Source of the DNA: COE1 sp949066965
GTDB taxonomy: Bacteria > Bacillota > Clostridia > Lachnospirales > Lachnospiraceae
Length of the DNA: 64,000 bases
NCBI GenBank assembly: GCA_949066965.1
Contig: CARTDA010000004.1
Location: 124,001-188,000 of the forward strand
Direction: 5' to 3'
Positions 24,397 through 33,662 of the stretch are shown here, piece after piece; position 1 is the stretch's first letter; the number at the start of each line of letters is the position of its first letter. The position numbers were made by a program, and so were the translations under genes. Below the pieces are notes generated by a model. The model did no database searches, was not told the origin of the DNA, and saw nothing but the letters and a program-made list of their open reading frames with translations.

Positions 24397-26115
24397 TTAT
24401 ACCAGCTCCTCAATGCGGCATAGGTGTTCCTTTTTGGCTGTGTCATGGCTGATTCCCACAGCAAGGATATGCCCCACATGTTCTTTCCTTAATTTTTCGG
24501 CGTACTCCTTTTCCATGATTTGGGCAATTGCGGCGGCAGGCGTGTTGTCGGCTTTCAGCTCAATAATAATCCCCGGGAGGTTTTTCCGCCTCGGATAAAA
24601 GAGAAAGTCCGCAAAGCCTTTTCCACTCTTTTCTTCCCGCTCGACCTTATACTTATTTCTTGCAGAAAGGTATGCGAGCGTCACAATACAGGAGAGGCTG
24701 TTTTCGTCATTGTATTTCAGGATGGGCAGCTCACTGTTATGAATGTTGTGGAGGTACGATGCCACGATATCGCCCCTCTTGTTCAGGGTGGCGTCAAGCA
24801 CTTCGCTGGAATATCGCACCAGCTCTGCCACGTAACCGAAATCGTCGTCTTCCGGAGCATTTTCAAACTCAAGCATAAGTTCTTTATTGGGAATTCTTAG
24901 TTCGCCATCATAATAGGACAAAAAACCATAGATAACCATTGCAGAATAAATGTCCTTCCTGCTGGCAATGCTTTCCTGTCCGGCGGAATATTCCCTGCCA
25001 ATCTCAATATTGATGGGAATGTCGTTTACCATCTTCACGACGTCATCCCGCACCTCCCCGATATTATATTTCAGGAAAAAAAGCACCTCGTCCATCTTGC
25101 CGGTTCTCGTCCAGTAGCTCTGGCAGGTCTCGTCCTCCAGTGCGCATATGACAGACCTTGGATTATACAGCCGCGCCCCATTTTTCGTCTGATATCCGTT
25201 ATACCAGTCACGGATTTCATTCATTGTCAGCGCTTCCTGCTTTCGGCAGAGCGTTTCAACCTCGTCCTCGGTAAAACCAAAGTATTCGTCAAAAAAGGGG
25301 TCTTTGAGCAGGGTGTATTCCTTAAACATATTCAGGGCGGAACCCGTACTGTATTTTTTGATGGGAAGCACCCCGGTCATGTAGGTGAGCGCCACATAGG
25401 GTTTGTCTTTTAACAGGTTGCGGAAAAATTCCAAAAATTCAGCGTGGTGTTCCGGAAACAATTCATGGCTGAAAATATAGTCCCACTCGTCAATCATAAA
25501 AATAAATTCGTCGTCCGTGGCAGCCAGCGCATCCGATGCCTTTGTAAAGTCCATGTCCCTCAGGGCGGGATAGGCTTCCTTGACATCATTGATAATGGAG
25601 CGGTTGAACTGGGCGATATATTCCGCATAGCTGCCCTGGTCAAGGGCAATTTCGTTCAGGCATAGATTGATGACATTGTACTGATTCAGGTATTTGGTAT
25701 ACGTCTGTGTCTGGCTGACTTTCAGCCCGTCAAACAAATCCCTGGAATCATACGCCTTACAATAGTAGGCGCCTAGCATGTTGAGTATGGAGGTTTTCCC
25801 GAAACGGCGCGGTTTTGTGATGCAGACGTATTTGGTGTTAGTCCGTATTCTCCTGCTTATTTTTTCGATAAGGAACTGTAAAAAAATAACTTTTAAATAG
25901 TGCGTAGGATTTTTCTTCGAGAGTGCCGCTCAAAAATCAGGCGCATAGCGAGCTATGTAACTGATTTTTGAGCGGTGCTATCGGAGAAAAAGACAAGTAA
26001 TATTAAAAGTTATTTTTGGACAGTTCCTAATGTCGGATTTGTCAACAAAGTATTCGCTGTTGAGTAAGTCACTGTATAGAATTCTTGCAGATTTTGTGTT
26101 TAAGCAGACAGCCAT
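24397..26115 (-). pseudogene. AAA-ATPase/PD-(D/E)XK nuclease-like gene disrupted by a MITE
   Basis: The gene reads on the minus strand from ATG 26115 (behind GGGAG). The first 29 codons end ...YFVDKSDI; then a 156-bp repeat element (25872-26027) with a TAA duplication interrupts it. Coding resumes with IEKISRRIRTN and the Walker A loop KPRRFGKTS, then DEWDYIF (Walker B), and near the C-terminus the nuclease-like motif FADFLFYP with IIIELKAD. Removing the element and one TAA restores one 519-codon frame exactly. This is the AAA-ATPase-like/DUF1703 family common in gut anaerobes. Reading through the element meets a stop, so the full protein is lost; a shorter product from 25779 would lack the P-loop. 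Confidence 0.9.
25872..26027. mobile_element. Miniature inverted-repeat element (156 bp) inserted in a gene
   Basis: Ends are GGAACTGT and ACAGTTCC; the termini extend as inverted repeats (AATAACTTTTAA against TTAAAAGTTATT), and an inner hairpin pairs GCCGCTCAAAAATCAG with CTGATTTTTGAGCGG. It is flanked by TAA on both sides (25869-25871 and 26028-26030). It encodes no protein. Excision in silico restores the host frame, which proves that it is an insertion. Confidence 0.92.
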
Positions 26116-26148
26116 ATGATTTCTCCCTTCCTATGCACAAGGATCTTA

Positions 26149-26206
26149 GGAACTGTAAAGGAATGACTTAACAGTCTTGCTTGTCATGTTATTTCTTTAC
26201 AGTTCC
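26149..26206. mobile_element. MITE, short form (58 bp)
   Basis: Palindromic element from GGAACTGTAAAGGAATGAC to ACAGTTCC with TTA on both sides (26046-type numbering: 26146-26148 and 26207-26209). Same family as 25872-26027; it lies just upstream of the disrupted gene's ribosome site. Confidence 0.8.
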
Positions 26207-26370
26207 TTATATACTGCATTATAACATATCAAAAGTTCCTGTGTAAACATGTTGTATAGGAAGAAAAAAAGCGTTAAAATCTATAAGGGAAGTGATAAAA
26301 ATTTATTTAAAAATAGAGGTACTTTATGCCCAAAACGGCGTGAAAAACAGATGGAAAAGGAGAGAACGGC

Positions 26371-27432
26371 ATGAGAAGTTCATACAAGGACGAGGATGTG
26401 ACGCTGCTGCTGAAGGATATCACAGGGCTGGTGAAACCGCAGCCGACAAAAGAGCGGGAGCGGCTGATACAGTCGGGAAAGCATTACAGTGAGATGCTTC
26501 CAATCGAGTATGTCCCGACACAGAAATACATGGAAGTTTACAAGGAAGCTCTGAAAACATATGCGGAACCGACTGCCCTGGCAGTTGGAACACTTTCCGA
26601 CAAGATTATGGCAGCAAAGGGAAAGGATGTCGTGCTGGTGTCCCTTGCAAGGGCGGGCACGCCGATAGGAATCCTCGTGAAACGGTATATCAAATTCAAG
26701 TACCGGCTCGATGTCCCGCATTATTCCATCTCCATCATAAAAGGGCGGGGCATTGATGGTAATGCTATGAAATATCTGCTTGCGCGGCATCAGCCGCAGC
26801 AGCTCCTTTTTGTGGACGGATGGATTGGAAAGGGTGCAATATTAGGGGAGCTGCGAAAGGACATCGAGGCTTATGAGGGTGTCTCGCCGGACATTGCAGT
26901 TGTGGCAGACCCCGCAAATGTGACAGAGCTGTGCGGCACGCATGAGGATATCCTGATACCAAGCTCCTGCCTGAACTGCACGGTTTCCGGTCTGGTCAGC
27001 AGGACGTTTCTAAGGGACGACATGATAGGACCGGATGACTTTCACGGCGCAGTATATTATGGGGAACTTGCAGATTCGGATTTGTCCTATGAATTTATTG
27101 ATGCAATCGAGCGCTGCTTTTCGGTTGATGGCAAAACGACATCACATACTGGCGAAAAGAAAATCGATGGACTTGGCGTCGATGAGGTCAGGAAGCTAGC
27201 CAGAATATTCGATGTGGATGACATCAACCTGATAAAACCGGGAATCGGCGAGACGACAAGAGTGCTGCTGCGGCGTGTCCCATGGAAAGTACTGATTGAT
27301 GAGAACTATAAAAACAGCCATGAGCTGGGGCATGTCATAAGGCTTGCCGAGGAAAAAGATGTGCCAGTCGAATATTATCCGCTGAAACATTACAAATGCT
27401 GCGGCATTATCCGAAAGCTTGCCGAGGCGTGA
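26371..27432 (+). CDS. StiP-like PRTase with PELOTA-type C-terminal domain (Ter biosynthetic module)
   Basis: A 353-aa protein of the family annotated as 'cysteine protease StiP', reinterpreted as a phosphoribosyltransferase in published Ter-system analysis. Seen: SYKDEDVTLLLKDITGLVKP at the N-terminus, SLARAGTPIGIL, and the PRPP-loop-like segment LFVDGWIGKGAI at about residue 150. The C-terminal ~80 residues (INLIKPGIGETTRVLLRRV; VLIDENYKNSHE) fit the PELOTA RNA-binding-like domain. A role in making a nucleoside-like metabolite is predicted, not demonstrated. Ribosome site AAGGAGA at 9 bases. It is followed after 12 bp by the ATP-grasp gene. Confidence 0.8.
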   Translation: MRSSYKDEDVTLLLKDITGLVKPQPTKERERLIQSGKHYSEMLPIEYVPTQKYMEVYKEALKTYAEPTALAVGTLSDKIMAAKGKDVVLVSLARAGTPIGILVKRYIKFKYRLDVPHYSISIIKGRGIDGNAMKYLLARHQPQQLLFVDGWIGKGAILGELRKDIEAYEGVSPDIAVVADPANVTELCGTHEDILIPSSCLNCTVSGLVSRTFLRDDMIGPDDFHGAVYYGELADSDLSYEFIDAIERCFSVDGKTTSHTGEKKIDGLGVDEVRKLARIFDVDDINLIKPGIGETTRVLLRRVPWKVLIDENYKNSHELGHVIRLAEEKDVPVEYYPLKHYKCCGIIRKLAEA

Positions 27433-27444
27433 AAGGGGACGAAA

Positions 27445-28449
27445 ATGATAAAAGTATGGTTTAACCACTGGTTCAGCACTTCCTATCGGTTAATTGAACT
27501 GATGAAGGAGGATGCCGTCCGGCAGATTTATGTGGTTGGAAGCAACAGGCAGCGGGAATCTGTCATTCAAAAGGTGTGCGATGAGTGGTATGAGGAGCCG
27601 GACCTTGACGGTGAGGCGTATATTGATTTTTGCCTGGAATTCTGCGAGCGGCATGGCATAGATGCATTTGTCCCACGCCGCAATATGACAGATATCAGCC
27701 GTTATGCTGCGCGTTTTGAAAAGGCGGGCGTAAAGGTCATGGTGGACGATTACGCGGTTATAAAATTATTGAATGACAAGGCGGAAACGTACAGTTATCT
27801 TAAGGACTGCGAGGGGCTGAATATTCCGGATTTTTATGTTGTCAACCGTGCCAGCCAGTTTGAACAGGCATACCAGCAGCTCAAGGCGGCGTATGGGCAG
27901 GTCTGCATCAAGTTTGTCAGGGATGAAGGCGGCATGAGTTTTCGGAAAATTACAGAAGATGCTGACCGCATGAATCAGCTTAAGATTTACCAGGGAAGTG
28001 GAATTACCTATGAAATGCTGACAGAGACACTGGGAAGCGTGGCAGAGTTTGACGATATGATGGTCATGCCATATCTTCCCGGAAATGAAATCAGTGTGGA
28101 CTGCCTGTGGACGGGAAAAGGGCTGATTGCAATACCAAGAAACAAGGGCGCGGCAAGGCATGAGCGGGTGGAGTACAATCAGGACATTCTGGAGATGACG
28201 GATGCTGTCATGAACCATGTCCCGCTCCGGTATCCGTGTAATATTCAGTTTAAGATGAAAGACGGCATACCGTATCTTCTGGAGATAAACACCAGAATGT
28301 CCGGCGGGCTGCAGATGGGCTGTCTGGCAGCAGGGGTAAACATCCCCAATATTGCCCTCAATAAAATGTTTGGCTGCGACATTGACTGGACAATGGACAG
28401 GACAGAAAAAACCGTTTCCTATATTGAGCTGCCACAGATTATTGGTTAA
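27445..28449 (+). CDS. ATP-grasp enzyme of the Ter biosynthetic module
   Basis: A 334-aa ATP-grasp ligase. The ATP-binding core includes VCIKFVRDEGGMSFRK, MVMPYLPGNEISVDCLW and the metal-binding EINTRMSGGLQMG at about residues 280-292. Family members linked to Ter operons are proposed to ligate an amine or carboxylate onto a ribosyl-type intermediate. The ribosome site GGGG is near ATG 27445. Its last four bases overlap the end of the convergent lyase gene. Confidence 0.82.
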   Translation: MIKVWFNHWFSTSYRLIELMKEDAVRQIYVVGSNRQRESVIQKVCDEWYEEPDLDGEAYIDFCLEFCERHGIDAFVPRRNMTDISRYAARFEKAGVKVMVDDYAVIKLLNDKAETYSYLKDCEGLNIPDFYVVNRASQFEQAYQQLKAAYGQVCIKFVRDEGGMSFRKITEDADRMNQLKIYQGSGITYEMLTETLGSVAEFDDMMVMPYLPGNEISVDCLWTGKGLIAIPRNKGAARHERVEYNQDILEMTDAVMNHVPLRYPCNIQFKMKDGIPYLLEINTRMSGGLQMGCLAAGVNIPNIALNKMFGCDIDWTMDRTEKTVSYIELPQIIG

Positions 28450-29411
28450 TAATTTTTAATGCCGAAGTATTCTGCCATAAGCAGGGTGCGCAGCGCCCAG
28501 TTGGCGTGCGTCTTGTATTCGTTCATGCGCTCCCGGCTGGCGCTTCCGGAGACGAGCGAATGGGAAGCTTTGTCCCAGTTCAGCACTGCGGCGGCATCCT
28601 GGTAGTCTTTTTTTGACACCCTGTAGGCATCGTTTACAATATCAATCTGGCTGGGATAGATAACAGTTTTTCCGATAAATCCGCAGAGTCTGTCATCATC
28701 AATTTCGTGATACAGACCTTTTTTCCAGTTGATGCTGTTATAGTATTCCCACACCGGACCGGAGACGACGTAATCCATGCCGTACACTGTGATGATGTCA
28801 GAGAAAATATTGGCAACCGGCCGGATCTGGTGTATGGACTCATTATCGTGCCTGCGGAATCCGAATGCGTGGCACAGGTCGTTTCCGCCGACGCGTATAT
28901 TGAGTACCTTGTCCTCTATCTGGTTCAGTTTTTCTTTCAGCGCATATAAAATGTCATATCTGCTGCGCAGGTCAATCATGCTGGGACTTTCGAAAATCGG
29001 CATGGTATAGACCGGCTGCGCGGAAGCTTTGTTTGCCCTGACAATCTCTGTGATATAGTCGTCCGCGTTCTCCAGTGAAAATTTAGGAAGGATATAACCC
29101 ATGACAAGCTTTGCTGCTGTTCCAAAGCCTTTTTGGAGCCTGTCAATCTGCCGGGCATTGCGCACGCGCACAAAAATCTTAGGCATGTAGAATTCCCCTT
29201 CCCGTGCAAGGGCATCCAGCCTGTGCAGGGAATCTGTCAGTATGTGTTCCGCCTCGGCTACGCAGTCGTCACGTATGGTATCCTCAAGACACAATGCAAG
29301 TGAATATTTCGTGCCGAACCGCTGGCTGGCGATGGATGCCGCAATGTTTTTCTGGTTGGCAGGACAGTATAAAAGCGCACCGACGCTGTAATAAAGTAAT
29401 GAATTGTTCAT
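28446..29411 (-). CDS. Citrate-lyase-like C-C bond lyase (HpcH/HpaI/CitE type, Ter-linked)
   Basis: I start at ATG 29411 because GGGAG lies 10 bases upstream; an upstream TTG at 29435 precedes that site. The 321-aa TIM-barrel protein shows ALLYCPANQKNI near the N-terminus, LALCLEDTIRDD (acidic metal/substrate motif), PKIFVRVRN, and IRVGGNDLCHAFGFRRHD. This is the C-C bond lyase of the Ter-associated biosynthetic set. It is convergent to the ATP-grasp gene with a 4-bp overlap, so sense-antisense coupling is possible. A MITE sits in its upstream region (29445-29498). Confidence 0.82.
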   Translation of the reverse strand: MNNSLLYYSVGALLYCPANQKNIAASIASQRFGTKYSLALCLEDTIRDDCVAEAEHILTDSLHRLDALAREGEFYMPKIFVRVRNARQIDRLQKGFGTAAKLVMGYILPKFSLENADDYITEIVRANKASAQPVYTMPIFESPSMIDLRSRYDILYALKEKLNQIEDKVLNIRVGGNDLCHAFGFRRHDNESIHQIRPVANIFSDIITVYGMDYVVSGPVWEYYNSINWKKGLYHEIDDDRLCGFIGKTVIYPSQIDIVNDAYRVSKKDYQDAAAVLNWDKASHSLVSGSASRERMNEYKTHANWALRTLLMAEYFGIKNY

Positions 29412-29444
29412 TTTTAGTAGCTCCCGATTGTTCAAAAACTGTTA

Positions 29445-29498
29445 GGAACTGTAAACAAATAACTTTACTATCTTGCTTGGCTATTTATTTACAATTCC
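29445..29498. mobile_element. MITE, short form (54 bp)
   Basis: Runs from GGAACTGTAAACAAATAAC to CAATTCC with TTA on both sides (29442-29444, 29499-29501). It lies between the divergent lyase and protease genes, where it could affect their promoters. Confidence 0.75.
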
Positions 29499-29615
29499 TT
29501 ACTACTATACCACACGTTTTGGTAAAATGGTAGATAAAGGCTGGGATATGTGTTATAGTAAAATTATTAAGTTTTAATTAAACACGGTTCAGGGGAAGCG
29601 CAGGGGATAACGATA

Positions 29616-31154
29616 ATGGAACACAAAATAAACAGATATATGTATTATGTGGCAGACATTCACTCAGTTGAAGATTTTGCAAGGGTAAAAAACAATTCCG
29701 GTGCAGACCGCAGACAGGTCTGCTTTGCGAGGGCGCTTGGCGCAGGCAGGGACGATATCCTGCGGTTAGATGGCATTATGCTGCAAAATATGCGCGCAGG
29801 AAGCGTACTGTACAACAGGATACGTGCGCTCCCGGCAGCCCCCGCCGCGCAGGATGTGGAATACTATTCGGGCTGCTACCGCAACTGGACAGACTGCCAG
29901 AAAGGCCGTATGCAGACAAGGGCTTCGGGAGATGATGCGGAATTGTCCGGACTGCTTGGCAGGGCAGTGTCAGAGATAACGGATAAATACAGGCAGATAA
30001 AGCCCGGCATGTCAGAGACGATAGAAAGGAACTTTGTGGTAAAGCTGCTGTACTGGTTCGATGTGGTGATACAGGAGCTGACGGCGCACAGGGTATGCGC
30101 ACAGGGGGATGGTGAGGAGAATATCAAGCTGGCTGTGCATAACGTGGCAAAGGAGCAGGAATTTTTATTTTGCTACATGCTCACGCTTGTCGGTGTAGAT
30201 GTCCTGCTGCTGCAAAGCAGGTCGGATATTGTGCTGAGCCAGCCGCTGAACGGACTGTCCACGGAATTTGTGCTTGGGAGCTTCGCGGATGTCGAGGTGC
30301 CTGATTTTTCACCGGAGGAAAGCCGGACAGCATCACAGCCGGTGGCTGAGTCAGGGGATTTGCCGCATGGCGCGGCAGCAGGAACTGACAGCATCGGAAC
30401 CGGTCAGAACAGTGGAAATATCAGGGTGGTAATCCCCCAGCGCCATGACAGGCGGAAAGCACAGCCGCAGCCGGCCGCGGTGCCCGGTCAGCCGGAAAGG
30501 GCGCCGGAACAGCCAGTGCGTGTCTCGGTGCCGCGCCATGCTGCGCCCGCCCGCCCGGTCATAAGGAATGATGTGCGGACAGAAATGAGCTTTGAGCAGC
30601 TCGCGCAGCTTGCATCGTCCGTCGTGATGATTACCATACATGACAAAAAAGGGGAGATTATGGGTTCCGGCTCCGGTATCATGGTTGGCAGAAAGGGGTA
30701 TATCCTGACGAACCAGCACGTTGCGAGCGGGGGCAGCTATTATACTGTCAGAATCGAGGATGACGAGACTGGTTATCAGACAAAGGAGATAATCAAGTAC
30801 AACCATGTGCTTGACCTCGCCGTGATAAGGATAGACCGCACACTCAATCCGCTTCCGGTGTACAGGGGGACTCAGGGGCTTGTCAGGGGACAGAAGGTCG
30901 TGGCAATCGGAAGCCCGCTGGGACTGTTCAATTCCGTGTCGGATGGGATTATATCAGGCTTCCGCAAGTTTGACGGTGTTGACATGATACAGTTTACGGC
31001 GCCCACATCACCGGGCAGCTCCGGCGGTGCCGTGCTTAATATGTACGGCGAGGTCATCGGCATCAGCACGGCGGGCATTCCCGACGCGCAGGGCATCAAC
31101 CTCGCGGTCGGATATGAATTTATCAATATGTTCATCCAGGGCTTTACCGGTTAG
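29616..31154 (+). CDS. YceG-like unit fused to a cytosolic trypsin-like serine protease
   Basis: A 512-aa protein with no signal peptide or membrane helix. Residues ~138-208 (FVVKLLYWFDVVIQEL ... FLFCYMLTLVGVDVLLLQSRSD) resemble a unit found three times in the neighbouring YceG protein. A Pro/Gln/Arg-rich linker covers ~225-325. Residues ~330-512 are an HtrA-like chymotrypsin-fold protease: ILTNQHVASGG (His368), LDLAVIRID (Asp400) and SPGSSGGAVLN (Ser469). No PDZ domain follows. The protease should act in the cytoplasm on a partner or substrate of the Ter system; that is inference. Downstream is yceG after a promoter. Confidence 0.82.
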   Translation: MEHKINRYMYYVADIHSVEDFARVKNNSGADRRQVCFARALGAGRDDILRLDGIMLQNMRAGSVLYNRIRALPAAPAAQDVEYYSGCYRNWTDCQKGRMQTRASGDDAELSGLLGRAVSEITDKYRQIKPGMSETIERNFVVKLLYWFDVVIQELTAHRVCAQGDGEENIKLAVHNVAKEQEFLFCYMLTLVGVDVLLLQSRSDIVLSQPLNGLSTEFVLGSFADVEVPDFSPEESRTASQPVAESGDLPHGAAAGTDSIGTGQNSGNIRVVIPQRHDRRKAQPQPAAVPGQPERAPEQPVRVSVPRHAAPARPVIRNDVRTEMSFEQLAQLASSVVMITIHDKKGEIMGSGSGIMVGRKGYILTNQHVASGGSYYTVRIEDDETGYQTKEIIKYNHVLDLAVIRIDRTLNPLPVYRGTQGLVRGQKVVAIGSPLGLFNSVSDGIISGFRKFDGVDMIQFTAPTSPGSSGGAVLNMYGEVIGISTAGIPDAQGINLAVGYEFINMFIQGFTG

Positions 31155-31226
31155 GGGTTATGGAGTTCCGGTTCATTAAAGACAGATTAAAAATGTGTTA
31201 ATATTTGAAAGTATGTTCTGATATTG

Positions 31227-31255
31227 TTGAATAACTTGTTTTAGTATGATATAAT
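31227..31255 (+). promoter_or_regulatory. Putative sigma-A promoter of the yceG-telA-terD operon
   Basis: TTGAAT (31227-31232), 17-bp spacer, TATAAT (31250-31255), 72 bp upstream of the YceG start. Confidence 0.65.
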
Positions 31256-31256
31256 T

Positions 31257-31291
31257 TATATTCATGGCAGTTTTCGTCTGCCGTGAGCATA
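31257..31291. repeat. Hairpin repeat, ACTCACGGCAGAT family (copy 1)
   Basis: CATGGCAG, loop, CTGCCGTG with AT-rich arms, located just after the -10 of the yceG promoter, so it lies in the leader of the mRNA. Confidence 0.6.
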
Positions 31292-31326
31292 AAGATGAAA
31301 CGGAATTGCTATATTGAGGGAAAGAA

Positions 31327-33597
31327 ATGTTTACGCATATTCAAATCAAAAACTTAAATGATTTTTTTGTGGAACGAAACAGCAGACCGGACAAGGGTGT
31401 ATATTTCTACCGGATAAACGGATACACGGAGGAAATCGGGCAGTTTATACAAAAGTATTATGAGGCGGCAAGGCTTTCGGGCGTGATTATTGAGGGGAAA
31501 ATCCCCAATCCTGACGAGAAAAACCTTTCTTATTATGAGGAAATCATGGGACTGGAATTCCGGATGAGTCCGGAATTCATATCACAGAGCCTGAAAAAAT
31601 GGCTCCCCCGCATGAACGATTACCAGCGAGGGAATGTGGCGCGGGCGCTGTTTGACACCCTTGATTCCCTGCGAAAGGCTGGCAAAAATGAGAATATGCT
31701 GAAAAATGCATACATAAAGTTTATGTGCTGGCTATATTATAAGTTTGAGCGCATTGTCAACATGCTCGGCGAAAACAGGATTCCCAAAATATTGTACGAG
31801 GGTGAAGTCAGCAGCTATGAATTGCAGCTTATTACAATTCTTTCCAATGCCGGGTGCGATGTAGTGCTCTTGCAGTATCACGGCGATGCGAAGTATCTGG
31901 CGCTCGATGCACAGAGCCGGATATCGGACAGTCTTGTGCTGCCGGACATGGGGCAGTTCCCGCCGGATTTTAATTTAAAGTGGATTCGCACCGAGATACA
32001 AAACGCGGTGAATAACGAAAGATTATATGGCGTAAAGCCGCAGGTCCTCAACTGTACCAACGCATGGATAGAGGGAAAGGGGCTTGCGGATGTCAGGAAA
32101 AGCACCATGGCGCGGGGGGATGACCCAAAGCTTTTTTACAACTGCTTTTACCGGATAAACGGTGTGGAAGACAAGCTGACTTATGTAAATGAATTGTACC
32201 AGCTCCAGCTGGAACTGACCAATAGCCAGAGACGTGTTGTAATCGTTGACGAGTCCATCCCAAAGCCCAGCATGGACGAGATAGCCGGGGTGAAACGCAA
32301 AAATTATACAAGGCAGGACGAGATGCTGATGGACTTGTCGGCAAACATACAGTACAGTGCCAACATTGAGCTGCAAAGGCTGATGGTAAAGGCATTTCTG
32401 GATGTGATGCTCGCGGAGTCAAAAGCTGCCGGATCAAACCTCAACAAGCTGACCAACAAGGCTGTATACATGATTTGCTGGATAAGGCGGTACACAAAGG
32501 AGCTTTTCTCGAGCTGGAAAATGCCGGATATCGCATGCTTTATACACATGGGACCATGTAAGGACGAAAATGAGGCAATGTTTTTGCGGTTTCTGGCACG
32601 GATTCCGGTGGATGTACTGATACTCAATCCAAATTTAAATACAAAATGCTGTCTGGAAGACAATCTTTTATATGAAATACATTTTACGGAATCGCTGTCT
32701 GTGAACCGTTATCCGAGGCAGAGCGCGGATGTGCACATGGGAACGGCGGCGTACCATGCGGAGCGCGAGCTGGATGACCTGATGTACCAGGACACCGGAA
32801 TCTACCGCAACCAGCAGTACGCCAAGGCTTCCTCCGTGACCCTGCAGACCATGTATGAGGAGATACAGATTCTGTGGAAGGAGGAGCTCAAATACCGTCC
32901 CAATTTCAGCACGGAGAATGGGATTGTCACACTGCCGGTCATCTTTGCCAAGGTATCGGGGGTCAAGGATGGCATGGTGCCAAAGTACTGGAGTTCCGTC
33001 AAGGAACTGATGACGGAGGATACGTTTGTTGTGAAGTCCGTGCCATATATTGACCCGACAGCGCCGAACCCGATGAAAATGTACGCGACGGAATTTTTTA
33101 AAAACGGACGCGTCCAGAAGAAAAAGATAAAAGAGCATGCAAGCTATCCATATAGTTTCCTGCGCGAGGAGATGCAGGAGCATATCCTCGACAAGCTGCA
33201 GCTATTGATAGAGAGCAGGGCAATTAAGGGGACTTTTGAAAATGGTACGGAGTACACAATCACGGCGACGGTTCTGAATCTGCCAAAGGAGATTGTCAGG
33301 CTGATACAGAAGTTTGACTTTACAAAGAAAAATCCAAAGCTGATATATTTTAATACGGGAGAGAAGATGATTTCCCTTGAGGATTCGATTCTTACGGCGT
33401 TTCTGAACCTGGTCGGGTTCGATGTGGTGTTCTTTGTTCCGACCGGATATCAGAATATTGAGAAACACTTTAACAAAAGACTGATGGAAGAGCACCAGAT
33501 AGGCGAGTATGTGTACGATTTGCAGGTTCCGAATATGGCGCTTGTACCGTCCGGCACACGGCCGTCATGGCGTGATAAAATTTTTCGAAGGTTATAG
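31327..33597 (+). CDS. YceG-family protein of the Ter system (three repeat units)
   Basis: A 756-aa homologue of Bacillus YceG, a family tied to TelA and TerD genes. No transmembrane segments. I see three related units: ~125-190 (KFMCWLYYKFERIVN; IPKILYEG; LSNAGCDVVLLQYHGD), ~380-438 (MICWIRRYTKELF; IACFIHMG; ARIPVDVLILNPN) and ~655-715 (PKLIYFNTG; LNLVGFDVVFFVPTG). Each ends in a G/P-x-DV-hydrophobic strand. Biochemical function unknown; the family has been listed with the Ter 'biosynthetic module'. It is followed by telA after a hairpin repeat. Confidence 0.85.
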   Translation: MFTHIQIKNLNDFFVERNSRPDKGVYFYRINGYTEEIGQFIQKYYEAARLSGVIIEGKIPNPDEKNLSYYEEIMGLEFRMSPEFISQSLKKWLPRMNDYQRGNVARALFDTLDSLRKAGKNENMLKNAYIKFMCWLYYKFERIVNMLGENRIPKILYEGEVSSYELQLITILSNAGCDVVLLQYHGDAKYLALDAQSRISDSLVLPDMGQFPPDFNLKWIRTEIQNAVNNERLYGVKPQVLNCTNAWIEGKGLADVRKSTMARGDDPKLFYNCFYRINGVEDKLTYVNELYQLQLELTNSQRRVVIVDESIPKPSMDEIAGVKRKNYTRQDEMLMDLSANIQYSANIELQRLMVKAFLDVMLAESKAAGSNLNKLTNKAVYMICWIRRYTKELFSSWKMPDIACFIHMGPCKDENEAMFLRFLARIPVDVLILNPNLNTKCCLEDNLLYEIHFTESLSVNRYPRQSADVHMGTAAYHAERELDDLMYQDTGIYRNQQYAKASSVTLQTMYEEIQILWKEELKYRPNFSTENGIVTLPVIFAKVSGVKDGMVPKYWSSVKELMTEDTFVVKSVPYIDPTAPNPMKMYATEFFKNGRVQKKKIKEHASYPYSFLREEMQEHILDKLQLLIESRAIKGTFENGTEYTITATVLNLPKEIVRLIQKFDFTKKNPKLIYFNTGEKMISLEDSILTAFLNLVGFDVVFFVPTGYQNIEKHFNKRLMEEHQIGEYVYDLQVPNMALVPSGTRPSWRDKIFRRL

Positions 33598-33600
33598 GAA

Positions 33601-33640
33601 ACTATACTCACGGCAGATTTCATCTGTCGTGAGTATAGTT
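33601..33640. repeat. Hairpin repeat, ACTCACGGCAGAT family (copy 2)
   Basis: A near-perfect 40-bp palindrome beginning ACTATACTCACGGCAGAT and ending with its complement. It starts 4 bp after the YceG stop and lies 22 bp before the TelA start, so it is inside the operon. Confidence 0.85.
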
Positions 33641-33662
33641 CAATCAAAGATGGAGGATTACT

